Notes: a model not told the origin generated them from the letters alone. 13,728 bases of DNA from Microcaldota archaeon (GCA_021806185.1 JAJZXZ010000005.1:1-13728), one strand, 5' to 3'; shown: positions 1 through 6,350, counted from the first letter of the stretch. A program made the numbers and translations.

Positions 1-1
1 C

Positions 2-154
2 AGCGCAATGCTCACCAAGAGGATGCGCGTCGGCGACTTGGTGAAAATAGAGTTCTGCAACGTGCGCAGCGTAGAGCCAAAGCCTCAGATCAACGCCAAT
101 GAGCTCTCCAGGGTACTGATATACAATGAGCGCTCCGCCAATTTCGTAGGCTAG
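2..154 (+). CDS. 3' end of an unrecognised protein gene (partial)
   Basis: An open frame enters from the left edge and runs 50 codons to a TAG at 152-154. The visible residues include a stretch TKRMRVGDLVKIEF and end in ERSANFVG. I do not recognise the family: there is no catalytic motif, membrane segment or repeat in what is visible. The reading is supported because the frame stays open to the edge, codon choice (AGG, ATA, CTC) resembles the neighbours, and the stop lands exactly on the end of the convergent AAA+ gene. The two stop codons overlap by two bases within the shared CTAG. The start and most of the gene are outside the window, so function cannot be judged. Confidence 0.6.
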   Translation, partial: SAMLTKRMRVGDLVKIEFCNVRSVEPKPQINANELSRVLIYNERSANFVG

Positions 155-2916
155 CGCTCCCCGTACTTGGAGTAGAACGAGAGATATTGCGAGACCACAG
201 CCTCTGGAGCAGAGGGCTTCACCTTCTGTATCACAGCCCTCAGATCCGCCTCCTCTATCTTCACCTCCTTGCCTTCCTTCACCGTCCTATCGAGCATCAT
301 GGTCTTGACCTCCCTGCAGACGTGGTAGATGTCGGCGCCTGTGTATCCTATCGTCTCTTCTGCAATCGCATCGTAATCGATGCTGCCAGTCGGCACCCCT
401 TTCAGGAACAGCCTGAACATCTGCGCCCTCTGGCTCTTGGATGGAGGCTTGACGAACACAAGCTTGTCCAGCCTGCCGGGCCTCAATGCAGCAGAGTCTA
501 TCGCATCAGGCCTGTTGGTCGTGCCTATCACCACAACGTCGCCCATATCGCTTATTCCGTCAAGATCCCTGAGCATTTCGCTGGTTATCTGCGCCGAGTA
601 CTCGCTCGCCATTCCCCTCTTAAGCAGCATCTCCTCGATCTCATCGAGCAGTATTATGGATGGGGCGTTCTCCTTGGCCCTATTGAACACCTCTTTTATG
701 GTTGCGGTGGCCCTCTCGACACCTTGGTCTGCGAGCTCCGCGCCGTTTAGCTCGAGCATGGTTATCCCGGCCATCTCGCTCTTTATAGCGCGCAACAGCA
801 TGGTCTTGCCCGTTCCAGGAGGCCCGAATATCAGTATGCCATTGACGCTCTTTATGCCATATTTCTTGACAAGCTCTGGATGTACCAGCGGGGTCTCTAT
901 CGCATCGGTAATCACCTTCTTCGCATCATCCAGGCCTATCACCTCTCTCATCGAGGTCTCATCTCCCCTGCTCTCCTCGCCCTTCTGGCCGTACGCGCTA
1001 CGCTCGAAGTCCAGCCTGAACTTCTGGTACTGCTCTATCTGGGCTAGCGACACCGACGGTTTCGTGGCGGTTATCCTTTCCATAAGGTCTTCCTCAGTTA
1101 TCTGGAGTATCGTGTGCTTGACTGCGGCATCCTGTGATACCCTCTGCGCTACGGTCTCGCACAGGACCTTTATGTCTGCTCCGGTAAAGCGCTCGGTCTC
1201 CTCCGCCAGTTTGTCAAGGCTGACATCATCCGTCACAGGCAGCTTGCTCAGATAGAGGTCGAATATCTGCTTCCTCGCGTTGTAGTCAGGCGGCGGCAGG
1301 TATATTATCTTGTCGAACCTGCCCGGCCTCATCATCGCCGGGTCTATCAGGTTAGGCGCATTCGTAGCTCCTACCATTATGACATTGCTGGTCTTCTGGA
1401 AGCCGTCCATCTCGACCAGAAGCTGCGAAACCGCCTGCCTGGACGCTTCGTTCATCCCCTCGCCGCGCCTCTGCGCTATCGAGTCTATCTCATCGAAGAA
1501 GAGGACGCACGGCGCGTTCTTCTTTGCTATAGCGAATATGTTGGATATCGCGCGTTCTGTCTCGCCTGGAAACGCCGATATCAGGCTCGGCGCCTTTACG
1601 TAGAAGAACCCCGCGTGTATCTCGTTTGCCAGGGCCCTCATCATCAGGGTCTTTCCGGTGCCTGGCGGCCCGAAGAACAGTATGCCCTTCGCAGGCCTAA
1701 CGTTATACGCCTTGGATATCGCGCGCTCCTCTATCGGCGCCAGCACCGCTTCGGTCAGCTCCCGCTTTGTAGCGGCGTAATTAGCTATGTTATCGAATGT
1801 CTCGTTGACGTTGCCAGACTCCAGATCCTCGAACGCCTCGCCGAACCTCATCCTAAGGTCCTGCTTCCTTATCTCGAGGGATTTTACGATCTTCACGTTG
1901 TTGAACTCGAGCAGGTACACGGATGCGAGCGCCACTGCGAAGCTTATCGCCAGCAGGTAATACGGCAGCGTCAGCTTTGCCGAGTGCGCTAGTGCTATCG
2001 CTATTATCGGATATCCGACGCCTATTATGCTTGCGCGTGTCCCTTTGTACCTTGACCTGCTTGCGACCGCAACGCTGTCTATGCCGAACACGATTAGGGC
2101 AAGCATCACCATTTGCGACAGGTAGTACTGCGGCATCGTCTTAAGGGTGGCTGCAATTGACCCGGCTATTTCGGATGTGGCGGTGATCACGGCATCGCTG
2201 CCGAAAGCTGCGACGGCACTGCTCGCGCCGTGAGTAAACGTCGCAATGCTGAGCCCGGGCTTTGACGGCACCACATATTGGCTTAGCGAGGCTGGCACCG
2301 CTGAGGCATGCGCCGCTGTAGCGTTGTATATAATGTATGAGCTGTTCTGCACTCCAGCTACCCCGGATAAAAAGACGATTGCGATTATGAATAGGACCGA
2401 CATTATCACGGCTCTCTTGTATCCTATCATCAGGACCCCTATTACCATCAGCGGAATTGCCAGTATGAGGCCTGCTGGAGAGAACGAGAACGCTATGACT
2501 GCGTAAAGGAAGAGCAGGGGCCTGTGGTACATGTAGCCGTATATCAGGGAGCCGGCAGCTATCAGGAGGTAGAACCATGCGAGCCCTGGTGCTTGATAGA
2601 CCAGCATAGGCATGATCAGCGCTATTAGCACTATGAGACCGAGGAACGGTTTCTTAACAGTAGTCGCGAATACCACTACAGCTAGAAGAAGCAGTATGAC
2701 AAGCGGATAGAATTTTAGTGCGGCCGCTGCGCCTATTAGCGTCAATACAGCAAGTATCCCATCCGGGAAGCCGGGTTCGCGTATAAGGCCTGCAAGCCTA
2801 TCTGCCATCCCATAGAAAACCACGTTGTGCATATACTTCCTATGCACATGCGAGATTGCCTCCTTTGCCTCAACATCGCGGTACCTACTCTGCCTTGCCT
2901 TGTTCTGAGCTGGCAT
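151..2916 (-). CDS. Membrane-embedded tandem AAA+ ATPase (Cdc48-like, with polytopic N-terminal domain)
   Basis: The protein has 921 residues. Residues 1-47 are charged and basic. Residues about 53-187 and 265-336 contain roughly eight to ten hydrophobic segments, separated by a Ser/Ala/Thr-rich, probably external loop (188-262). Two AAA+ modules follow. D1 has Walker A GPPGTGKT at 416-423, Walker B ending D475-E476, sensor Asn519 and arginine fingers R530/R533. D2 has Walker A at 698-705, Walker B D758-E759, Asn801 and R812/R815. Each module ends in a KPS...YxxF helix (619-633 and 900-914), as in archaeal Cdc48/VAT. The Cdc48 double-psi-barrel N domain is missing and the membrane domain takes its place. 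No HExxH or Lon-type protease domain is present, so this is not FtsH or Lon. By family, it should unfold or extract proteins with ATP; I infer membrane-protein substrates. The ATG at 2916 is supported by GGTGG on the minus strand (2926-2930) and a TATA box about 26 bases upstream. Confidence 0.9.
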   Translation of the reverse strand: MPAQNKARQSRYRDVEAKEAISHVHRKYMHNVVFYGMADRLAGLIREPGFPDGILAVLTLIGAAAALKFYPLVILLLLAVVVFATTVKKPFLGLIVLIALIMPMLVYQAPGLAWFYLLIAAGSLIYGYMYHRPLLFLYAVIAFSFSPAGLILAIPLMVIGVLMIGYKRAVIMSVLFIIAIVFLSGVAGVQNSSYIIYNATAAHASAVPASLSQYVVPSKPGLSIATFTHGASSAVAAFGSDAVITATSEIAGSIAATLKTMPQYYLSQMVMLALIVFGIDSVAVASRSRYKGTRASIIGVGYPIIAIALAHSAKLTLPYYLLAISFAVALASVYLLEFNNVKIVKSLEIRKQDLRMRFGEAFEDLESGNVNETFDNIANYAATKRELTEAVLAPIEERAISKAYNVRPAKGILFFGPPGTGKTLMMRALANEIHAGFFYVKAPSLISAFPGETERAISNIFAIAKKNAPCVLFFDEIDSIAQRRGEGMNEASRQAVSQLLVEMDGFQKTSNVIMVGATNAPNLIDPAMMRPGRFDKIIYLPPPDYNARKQIFDLYLSKLPVTDDVSLDKLAEETERFTGADIKVLCETVAQRVSQDAAVKHTILQITEEDLMERITATKPSVSLAQIEQYQKFRLDFERSAYGQKGEESRGDETSMREVIGLDDAKKVITDAIETPLVHPELVKKYGIKSVNGILIFGPPGTGKTMLLRAIKSEMAGITMLELNGAELADQGVERATATIKEVFNRAKENAPSIILLDEIEEMLLKRGMASEYSAQITSEMLRDLDGISDMGDVVVIGTTNRPDAIDSAALRPGRLDKLVFVKPPSKSQRAQMFRLFLKGVPTGSIDYDAIAEETIGYTGADIYHVCREVKTMMLDRTVKEGKEVKIEEADLRAVIQKVKPSAPEAVVSQYLSFYSKYGER

Positions 2917-2940
2917 ATTAACAGGCCACCATGCCCAGAG

Positions 2941-2948
2941 TAATATAC
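2941..2948 (-). promoter_or_regulatory. TATA box candidate for the membrane AAA+ gene
   Basis: On the minus strand this reads GTATATTA, centred about 28 bases upstream of the ATG at 2916. That is the spacing expected for an archaeal box A driving a leaderless or nearly leaderless mRNA. No transcript data are available here. Confidence 0.45.
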
Positions 2949-2999
2949 GTACCTCTCATTTTTATACATCCGGGGGTCATCTGTTATAAACAAAGGCAA

Positions 3000-3007
3000 T
3001 TTATTAA
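3000..3007 (+). promoter_or_regulatory. TATA box candidate for tRNA-Tyr
   Basis: TTTATTAA is preceded by a purine-rich AAAGGCAA that could act as a BRE. Its centre lies about 28 bases before the mature tRNA-Tyr 5' end at 3032, as expected for an archaeal stable-RNA promoter. It may also drive the HIT gene just downstream. Confidence 0.5.
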
Positions 3008-3031
3008 TATTATGGAGCTTAAATCCTATTG

Positions 3032-3119
3032 CCCGTTGTAGCTCAATGGCAGAGCGGCCGCCTGTAGTATGTGAAATGAAGAAAGCGGCAGGTTGGGCGT
3101 TCGACTCGCTCCAACGGGA
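3032..3119 (+). tRNA. tRNA-Tyr (anticodon GTA), with intron
   Basis: The cloverleaf folds by hand. The acceptor stem is CCCGTTG (3032-3038) with CAACGGG (3112-3118), seven perfect pairs. The D arm is GCTC/GAGC (3041-3044, 3052-3055). The anticodon stem is GCCGC/GCGGC (3057-3061, 3085-3089). The anticodon GTA lies at 3064-3066. The T arm is GGGCG/CGCTC around TTCGACT (3095-3111). The discriminator is A3119 and CCA is not encoded. C1:G72 with A73 is the archaeal tRNA-Tyr identity pattern, which supports the assignment. A 16-base insertion after G37 must be spliced out. The HIT gene starts 11 bases after the tRNA end, so co-transcription is likely. Confidence 0.95.
3068..3083 (+). other. Intron in tRNA-Tyr at position 37/38
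   Basis: These sixteen bases interrupt the anticodon loop between G37 (3067) and A38 (3084), the canonical archaeal and eukaryotic position. Removing them restores the seven-base loop CTGTAGA. The bulge-helix-bulge needed by the splicing endonuclease is weak: with the standard cut geometry, 3062-3065 face 3078-3081 and give only two Watson-Crick pairs, one G-U pair and one mismatch. The boundary could shift by one base without changing loop length, but G37 is the expected base in tRNA-Tyr. Confidence 0.85.
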
Positions 3120-3130
3120 TTGATGATTCC

Positions 3131-3547
3131 ATGAAGGACTGCATTTTCTGCAAGGTTGTAAATGGGGAGGCCCCCTCATTCAAGGTATATGAGGACAGCA
3201 AGTATGTAGCAATATTGGATGTGTACCCTAGCAGGAAGGGCCAGACGCTTGTGATGCCGAAAAGACACGTTGACAGCTACGTATTCAGGATGAGCGACAA
3301 GCAGATTGCGGAGTTCATGATAGCTGTGAAACGTGTTGCGAGGCTTTTGGAGAGAGGGCTCGGAGTGGAGAGGGTTAGCATGATATTCGAGGGCGCTGAG
3401 GTGAACCACCTGCACGCTAAGCTCTACCCCATAGACGTGTCGCACTTCAAGCTTGGTAAGGTTTATATATCACCGCCCTCGAAAGGCAGGGCCAGCGACG
3501 AGCATCTCAAGAGGCTTATAGAAAGAATAAAAAGAGCCAACGACTGA
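3131..3547 (+). CDS. HIT-family nucleotide hydrolase/transferase
   Basis: This 138-residue protein is typical of archaeal Hint/Fhit-type proteins. It has a CxxC pair (C4, C7) in the usual N-terminal zinc position, the conserved region D30 to H46 (YPSRKGQTLVMPKRH), and the active-site strand NHLHAKLYP at 92-100. In the family, HxHxH binds the alpha-phosphate and the middle His is the nucleophile; here these are H93 and H95, but the third His is Lys97. Members hydrolyse nucleoside phosphoramidates, dinucleoside polyphosphates or adenylylated intermediates; the substrate here cannot be told. The gene is wedged between two tRNA genes, 11 bases after tRNA-Tyr and 11 bases before tRNA-Asp. No strong ribosome-binding site is visible, and the ATG fits the family N-terminus well. 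Confidence 0.92.
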   Translation: MKDCIFCKVVNGEAPSFKVYEDSKYVAILDVYPSRKGQTLVMPKRHVDSYVFRMSDKQIAEFMIAVKRVARLLERGLGVERVSMIFEGAEVNHLHAKLYPIDVSHFKLGKVYISPPSKGRASDEHLKRLIERIKRAND

Positions 3548-3558
3548 TATCTTTGCGT

Positions 3559-3631
3559 GCCTTGGTAATGTAGTGGTCTAGCATGCGACCCTGTCACGGT
3601 TGCAACCCGGGTTCGAATCCCGGCCAAGGCG
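3559..3631 (+). tRNA. tRNA-Asp (anticodon GTC)
   Basis: The acceptor stem GCCTTGG (3559-3565) pairs perfectly with CCAAGGC (3624-3630). The D stem is ATGT/GCAT (3568-3571, 3581-3584) with GG in the loop. The anticodon stem is CGACC/GGTTG around loop CTGTCAC (3591-3597), giving anticodon GTC at 3593-3595. The T arm is CCGGG/CCCGG around TTCGAAT (3607-3623). The discriminator is G3631, as required for Asp identity. There is no intron and no encoded CCA. It may be read through from the tRNA-Tyr/HIT unit or from an AT-rich element at about 3526-3534 inside the end of the HIT gene. The stop of the convergent nuclease gene lies only two bases beyond it. Confidence 0.96.
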
Positions 3632-3633
3632 TA

Positions 3634-4887
3634 TCAGTCTATGTTTATCGTGTCTCCCACCCTAGGAGCCACAGCGGTGAACCCCTCGTCGCTCAGGTCA
3701 TTCGCCAGCGCTTTTGCGTTCTCTTCGCTACCGTGAACGCACACTACGGTGTTCGGAGAGCTCTCCTTCGCGTACCTGTGCAGGTCTGACCTATCAGCGT
3801 GCGCGGAAAGGTCGTGGAAGCTCACCGGTGTCGTTATCTTTGTCTTCTTCCCGTCGAGCGTTATGTAGCTATGGTCGATCAGCGTTCTCCCATTCGTGCC
3901 CTCTACCTGGTATCCTGTCAGGAATATGTGAGAGTTGCTGTTGAGCCTCGTTATGTAGTCGAGCACAGGCCCTCCGTTGAGCATGCCGGCGGTGGTGACT
4001 ATTATCGACGGCCCATTTAGCGCCTCTTTCCTTGCGCCCCTCTCCTCTATCCACGTGGTCTCGCTTATCGCGTTCTCAAGGACCTCCCTGTTCCGTATGA
4101 ACCGCGGGTGGCTCATCACTATTGAGGTAGCCTTCCTCGCCATGCCGTCTATGTATGTGGACGGTGTAAGGCCGTTCTCGTACAGTATCGCGAGTATCTC
4201 CTGGCTCCTGCCAACTGCAAAGACCGGGACCAGAGCGTTGCCCCCATTGTCCAGCGTCTCCTTTATCTTGTCTATCATCTCCTTTATCACCTTGCCCCTA
4301 TCCGGATGGTCCTTGGTAGCGTACGTCGACTCCATTATCAGCACGTCGCTCTTCACGACCTCTGCGCCCCTGTGCAGCGTCTGCTCGCGCATTTTGAAAT
4401 CGCCGGTATAGACGACCCTCTTGTTCCCTTTGGAGTGGGGCTTCTCGACCAGCGTTATGGAGCTGCCGCTTATGTGCCCTGCATCGTACAGGGATATGTC
4501 AAAGCCGCCGAGCCTCGCTTGGGTATGGTAATCGAGGCTTACGTACTTGTTGATCATGCTGCGTATCTGCCTCTTGTGGAAGAATACCTTGCTGTGCTGC
4601 TTCTTCGCTATATTGAGCGCGTCCTCGAGCAGCAACGCCGATAGGTCCATGGTTGGCATGGTCCCGAAAGCAGGTATGCTCATCTCGTTGTATATGGCTG
4701 CAGAGAACCCGCTGTGGTCCAGGTGCGCATGGCTGATTACGAGCGCATCCACCTTCGGCAACGCTATCGGGTATTCGGTGCGGTGGTCTATCTTTACCCC
4801 AAAATCCAGCATTATGCTGCGCTCGTCCTTCAGCATTATCGCAGACCTACCTACCTCTTGAGCTCCGCCGAGTAGCCTTAGTTGCAT
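3634..4887 (-). CDS. aCPSF2-like beta-CASP metallo-beta-lactamase ribonuclease
   Basis: This 417-residue protein has the full metal-binding set: H53-A-H55-L-D57-H58 (motif 2), H138 in GHISGS, and D163 in YTGDFK. The beta-CASP motifs are A (E186 in MESTYA), B (H363 in SAHAD) and C (H385 in VHG). It has no N-terminal KH domains, which excludes aCPSF1, and its length fits aCPSF2 of the CPSF73 class. Such enzymes cut or trim RNA with two zinc ions and act in archaeal RNA 3'-end processing and decay; the precise role here is inference. The frame stays open upstream to 5142, but the start at 4887 is preferred. The family begins at MQLRLLGGAQEVGR, GAGGA on the minus strand (4893-4897) sits five bases upstream, and a longer start would overlap the divergent gene. 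Confidence 0.92.
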   Translation of the reverse strand: MQLRLLGGAQEVGRSAIMLKDERSIMLDFGVKIDHRTEYPIALPKVDALVISHAHLDHSGFSAAIYNEMSIPAFGTMPTMDLSALLLEDALNIAKKQHSKVFFHKRQIRSMINKYVSLDYHTQARLGGFDISLYDAGHISGSSITLVEKPHSKGNKRVVYTGDFKMREQTLHRGAEVVKSDVLIMESTYATKDHPDRGKVIKEMIDKIKETLDNGGNALVPVFAVGRSQEILAILYENGLTPSTYIDGMARKATSIVMSHPRFIRNREVLENAISETTWIEERGARKEALNGPSIIVTTAGMLNGGPVLDYITRLNSNSHIFLTGYQVEGTNGRTLIDHSYITLDGKKTKITTPVSFHDLSAHADRSDLHRYAKESSPNTVVCVHGSEENAKALANDLSDEGFTAVAPRVGDTINID

Positions 4888-4941
4888 CGCATTCCTCAGA
4901 ACAAGAAGTGCGCGTTCTCTATTCAGAATGTCCGGTGAATG

Positions 4942-4949
4942 TATATAAA
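4942..4949. promoter_or_regulatory. Shared TATA element between divergent aCPSF2 and tail-anchored wHTH genes
   Basis: On the minus strand this is TTTATATA, a textbook archaeal box A, which would start the nuclease mRNA near 4917 with a leader of about 30 bases containing the GAGGA site. On the plus strand it reads TATATAAA and could start the winged-helix gene about 15 bases before its ATG. A second, weaker CATATAG at 4960-4966 has the spacing for a leaderless start at 4988. The gap between the two start codons is 100 bases, so both promoters must share it. Confidence 0.45.
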
Positions 4950-4987
4950 GATTCGCATCCATATAGAGCAATTGGATTGTGTTTTGC

Positions 4988-5710
4988 ATGGCCGACGAAC
5001 CGAATTTCCTGGACCTTGTATCGTTAAGCAAGATTACTCCCGATCTCGTCGTCGAGAAGTTCGGGGGCAGGATAAACTCGTCCTTCTTCGACGGATCCAA
5101 CATACTCGGCACCTTGAGGCTGAAGGGGCTCATCGATTTCACTGCGAATTTCCCAGGGCAGAGCGTGATAACGGTAACGGATCAGGGCAAGCAGCTGCTT
5201 AAGGAGGCAAACGAGAAAGCGGCGTTGCCATTCGACAGCATAGACCTTGCGATATTGCAGCAGCTACAGGCCGGCAAGCGGTCGTATCTCGACATAGGCA
5301 ATGCAGTTAACCTTAGGCCTAAGGACCTTGCGATGCATCTCTACAAGATGGGCATCCAGCAGTTTGCAGCATACGACATAAAGAACGGCGTGCTTGATGT
5401 GATGCTCACAGAAAGGGGGATGATCCAGGCGAAGGCGGGCATGCCGCAATCTGGACAGCAAAAGCCTGCGGAAGCGCAGCAGCCGGCCGCACAGCAGGTG
5501 CAGCAGCCGGCCAGCCAACAGCAGGCTCAGCCCCAGGCGCAGCAGGCGCCAACTGCGGAGCAGATTGCTGGAGGCATGTCGATAGATGATATAGAAAAGC
5601 AGATAAAGGTCTCAAAGCGCTCGAGGAACATGAAAATCATTGCAGTGGTTATAGTTCTGGTAGTGGTCATATTCGTTGTGCTTTACCTGAAAGGATTCAT
5701 ACACGTCTAG
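4988..5710 (+). CDS. Tail-anchored protein with two winged-helix-like domains
   Basis: This 240-residue protein is not recognised as a named family. Residues about 8-75 and 82-150 each look like a winged-helix unit, with helices followed by short beta-rich wings (ITVTDQGKQLL and LDVMLTERGMIQA). Residues 151-195 form a Gln/Ala/Pro-rich linker of low complexity. A short charged helix with a basic patch (KVSKRSRNMK, 207-216) precedes one hydrophobic segment at about 217-234, then only a few residues to the end. I infer an N-terminus in the cytoplasm anchored by its C-terminal tail, perhaps a membrane-bound transcription regulator; DNA binding is not proven. A GTG nine bases upstream is in frame, but the ATG at 4988 is preferred. 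It lies 21 bases before the acetyl-CoA synthetase genes and is probably co-transcribed with them. Confidence 0.85.
   Translation: MADEPNFLDLVSLSKITPDLVVEKFGGRINSSFFDGSNILGTLRLKGLIDFTANFPGQSVITVTDQGKQLLKEANEKAALPFDSIDLAILQQLQAGKRSYLDIGNAVNLRPKDLAMHLYKMGIQQFAAYDIKNGVLDVMLTERGMIQAKAGMPQSGQQKPAEAQQPAAQQVQQPASQQQAQPQAQQAPTAEQIAGGMSIDDIEKQIKVSKRSRNMKIIAVVIVLVVVIFVVLYLKGFIHV
5476..5512 (+). repeat. Short direct repeat in the Gln/Ala/Pro linker
   Basis: The 13-mer GCAGCAGCCGGCC occurs at 5476-5488 and 5500-5512, 24 bases (eight codons) apart and in the same frame. It lies inside a longer CAG/GCA-rich tract (about 5441-5560) that encodes the flexible linker. This suggests the linker grew by slippage or small duplications and may vary in length between strains. 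Confidence 0.7.
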
Positions 5711-5731
5711 GTATATGCGGTCGGTGAGCGG

Positions 5732-6346
5732 ATGTTGGTCGATTATTACGTGGCTAAGCGCATACTTGATAGGTACGGCATAAGGAGCGCAAGAAGCAGG
5801 TATGTGAAGAGCATAGATGACGCAGTCTCTTTCTGGGACGGGAAGAACCCGATAGTGCTTAAGGTCTTATCGCAGAAGGCGCTGCACAAGTCGAAGAGCG
5901 GGCTCGTGGCTGTTGATCTGAACAGCGAATCCGGAATAAAAAATGCGTTTGGGATGCTCCAAAGGAAGGCGGCGAGGCTCAGGCCGTATAACATAATAGC
6001 GCAGCAGATGGTGAAGAACGGCATCGAGATAATAGTAGGCGGGAACACAGATCCGCAGTTCGGCAAGATGGTGCTGCTGGGGCTTGGCGGCATCTACGTA
6101 GAGACGTTCAGGGATTTCGCGCTCAGGCTCTGCCCTATAACGAGACACGATGCCGAATCGATGATAGAACAGATGAAGTCTAGCGGGGTGATAGCGCCAG
6201 ACGGGAAGTCGAAGCGTATGATAACGGATCTGCTCCTCAAAGCGTCTAGGATGTTCGAAAGCACGAAGATAAATGAGCTGGACCTCAATCCGGTGATACT
6301 CCATGACGGCACATACGACGCAGTCGACCTCAGAATGCTGAAGTGA
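5732..6346 (+). CDS. acdB: Acetyl/acyl-CoA synthetase (ADP-forming), beta subunit, ATP-grasp
   Basis: This 204-residue subunit is slightly shorter than typical beta subunits. The N-terminal LVDYYVAKRILDRYGI and the segment IVLKVLSQKALHKSKSG are the usual ATP-grasp start; H52 in HKS matches the beta-chain histidine known to be phosphorylated during catalysis in this family. The central QQMVKNGIEIIVGGNTDPQF and GLGGIYVETFRD, and the C-terminal INELDLNPV, are further hallmarks. With the alpha subunit it converts acyl-CoA, ADP and phosphate to acid, CoA and ATP in the cytoplasm. Acetyl-CoA is the default substrate, but paralogues use aryl or branched acyl groups and the sequence alone does not decide. 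A GGTGAG just before the ATG (5723-5728) is a likely ribosome-binding site. The alpha-subunit gene starts four bases after its stop. Confidence 0.93.
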   Translation: MLVDYYVAKRILDRYGIRSARSRYVKSIDDAVSFWDGKNPIVLKVLSQKALHKSKSGLVAVDLNSESGIKNAFGMLQRKAARLRPYNIIAQQMVKNGIEIIVGGNTDPQFGKMVLLGLGGIYVETFRDFALRLCPITRHDAESMIEQMKSSGVIAPDGKSKRMITDLLLKASRMFESTKINELDLNPVILHDGTYDAVDLRMLK

Positions 6347-6350
6347 TTCA

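Noticed and set aside
380..1255. Long plus-strand frame opposite the AAA+ gene
   Set aside because: The Ser/Leu-rich product is a mirror of conserved AAA+ codons; no family pattern and no promoter. The minus-strand gene explains the region.
3031..3037. tRNA-Tyr acceptor stem starting one base earlier (GCCCGTT)
   Set aside because: That register leaves a G-A mismatch at the first pair and shifts T8/A9. Starting at 3032 gives seven perfect pairs and the C1:G72 expected for archaeal tRNA-Tyr.
3120..3126. C-box-like TTGATGA after tRNA-Tyr, considered as a C/D box RNA
   Set aside because: No matching D box or inner C'/D' boxes at suitable spacing, and the HIT start codon follows at once.
3462..3469. 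Consensus-like TTTATATA inside the HIT gene
   Set aside because: It is about 97 bases upstream of tRNA-Asp, too far for a direct start, and it encodes conserved protein sequence. It could give a precursor with a long 5' leader, but nothing else supports it.
4888..5142. N-terminal extension of 85 residues on the aCPSF2-like protein
   Set aside because: It would overlap the start of the divergent tail-anchored gene and run over the TATA element. The family N-terminus and a GAGGA site support the start at 4887.
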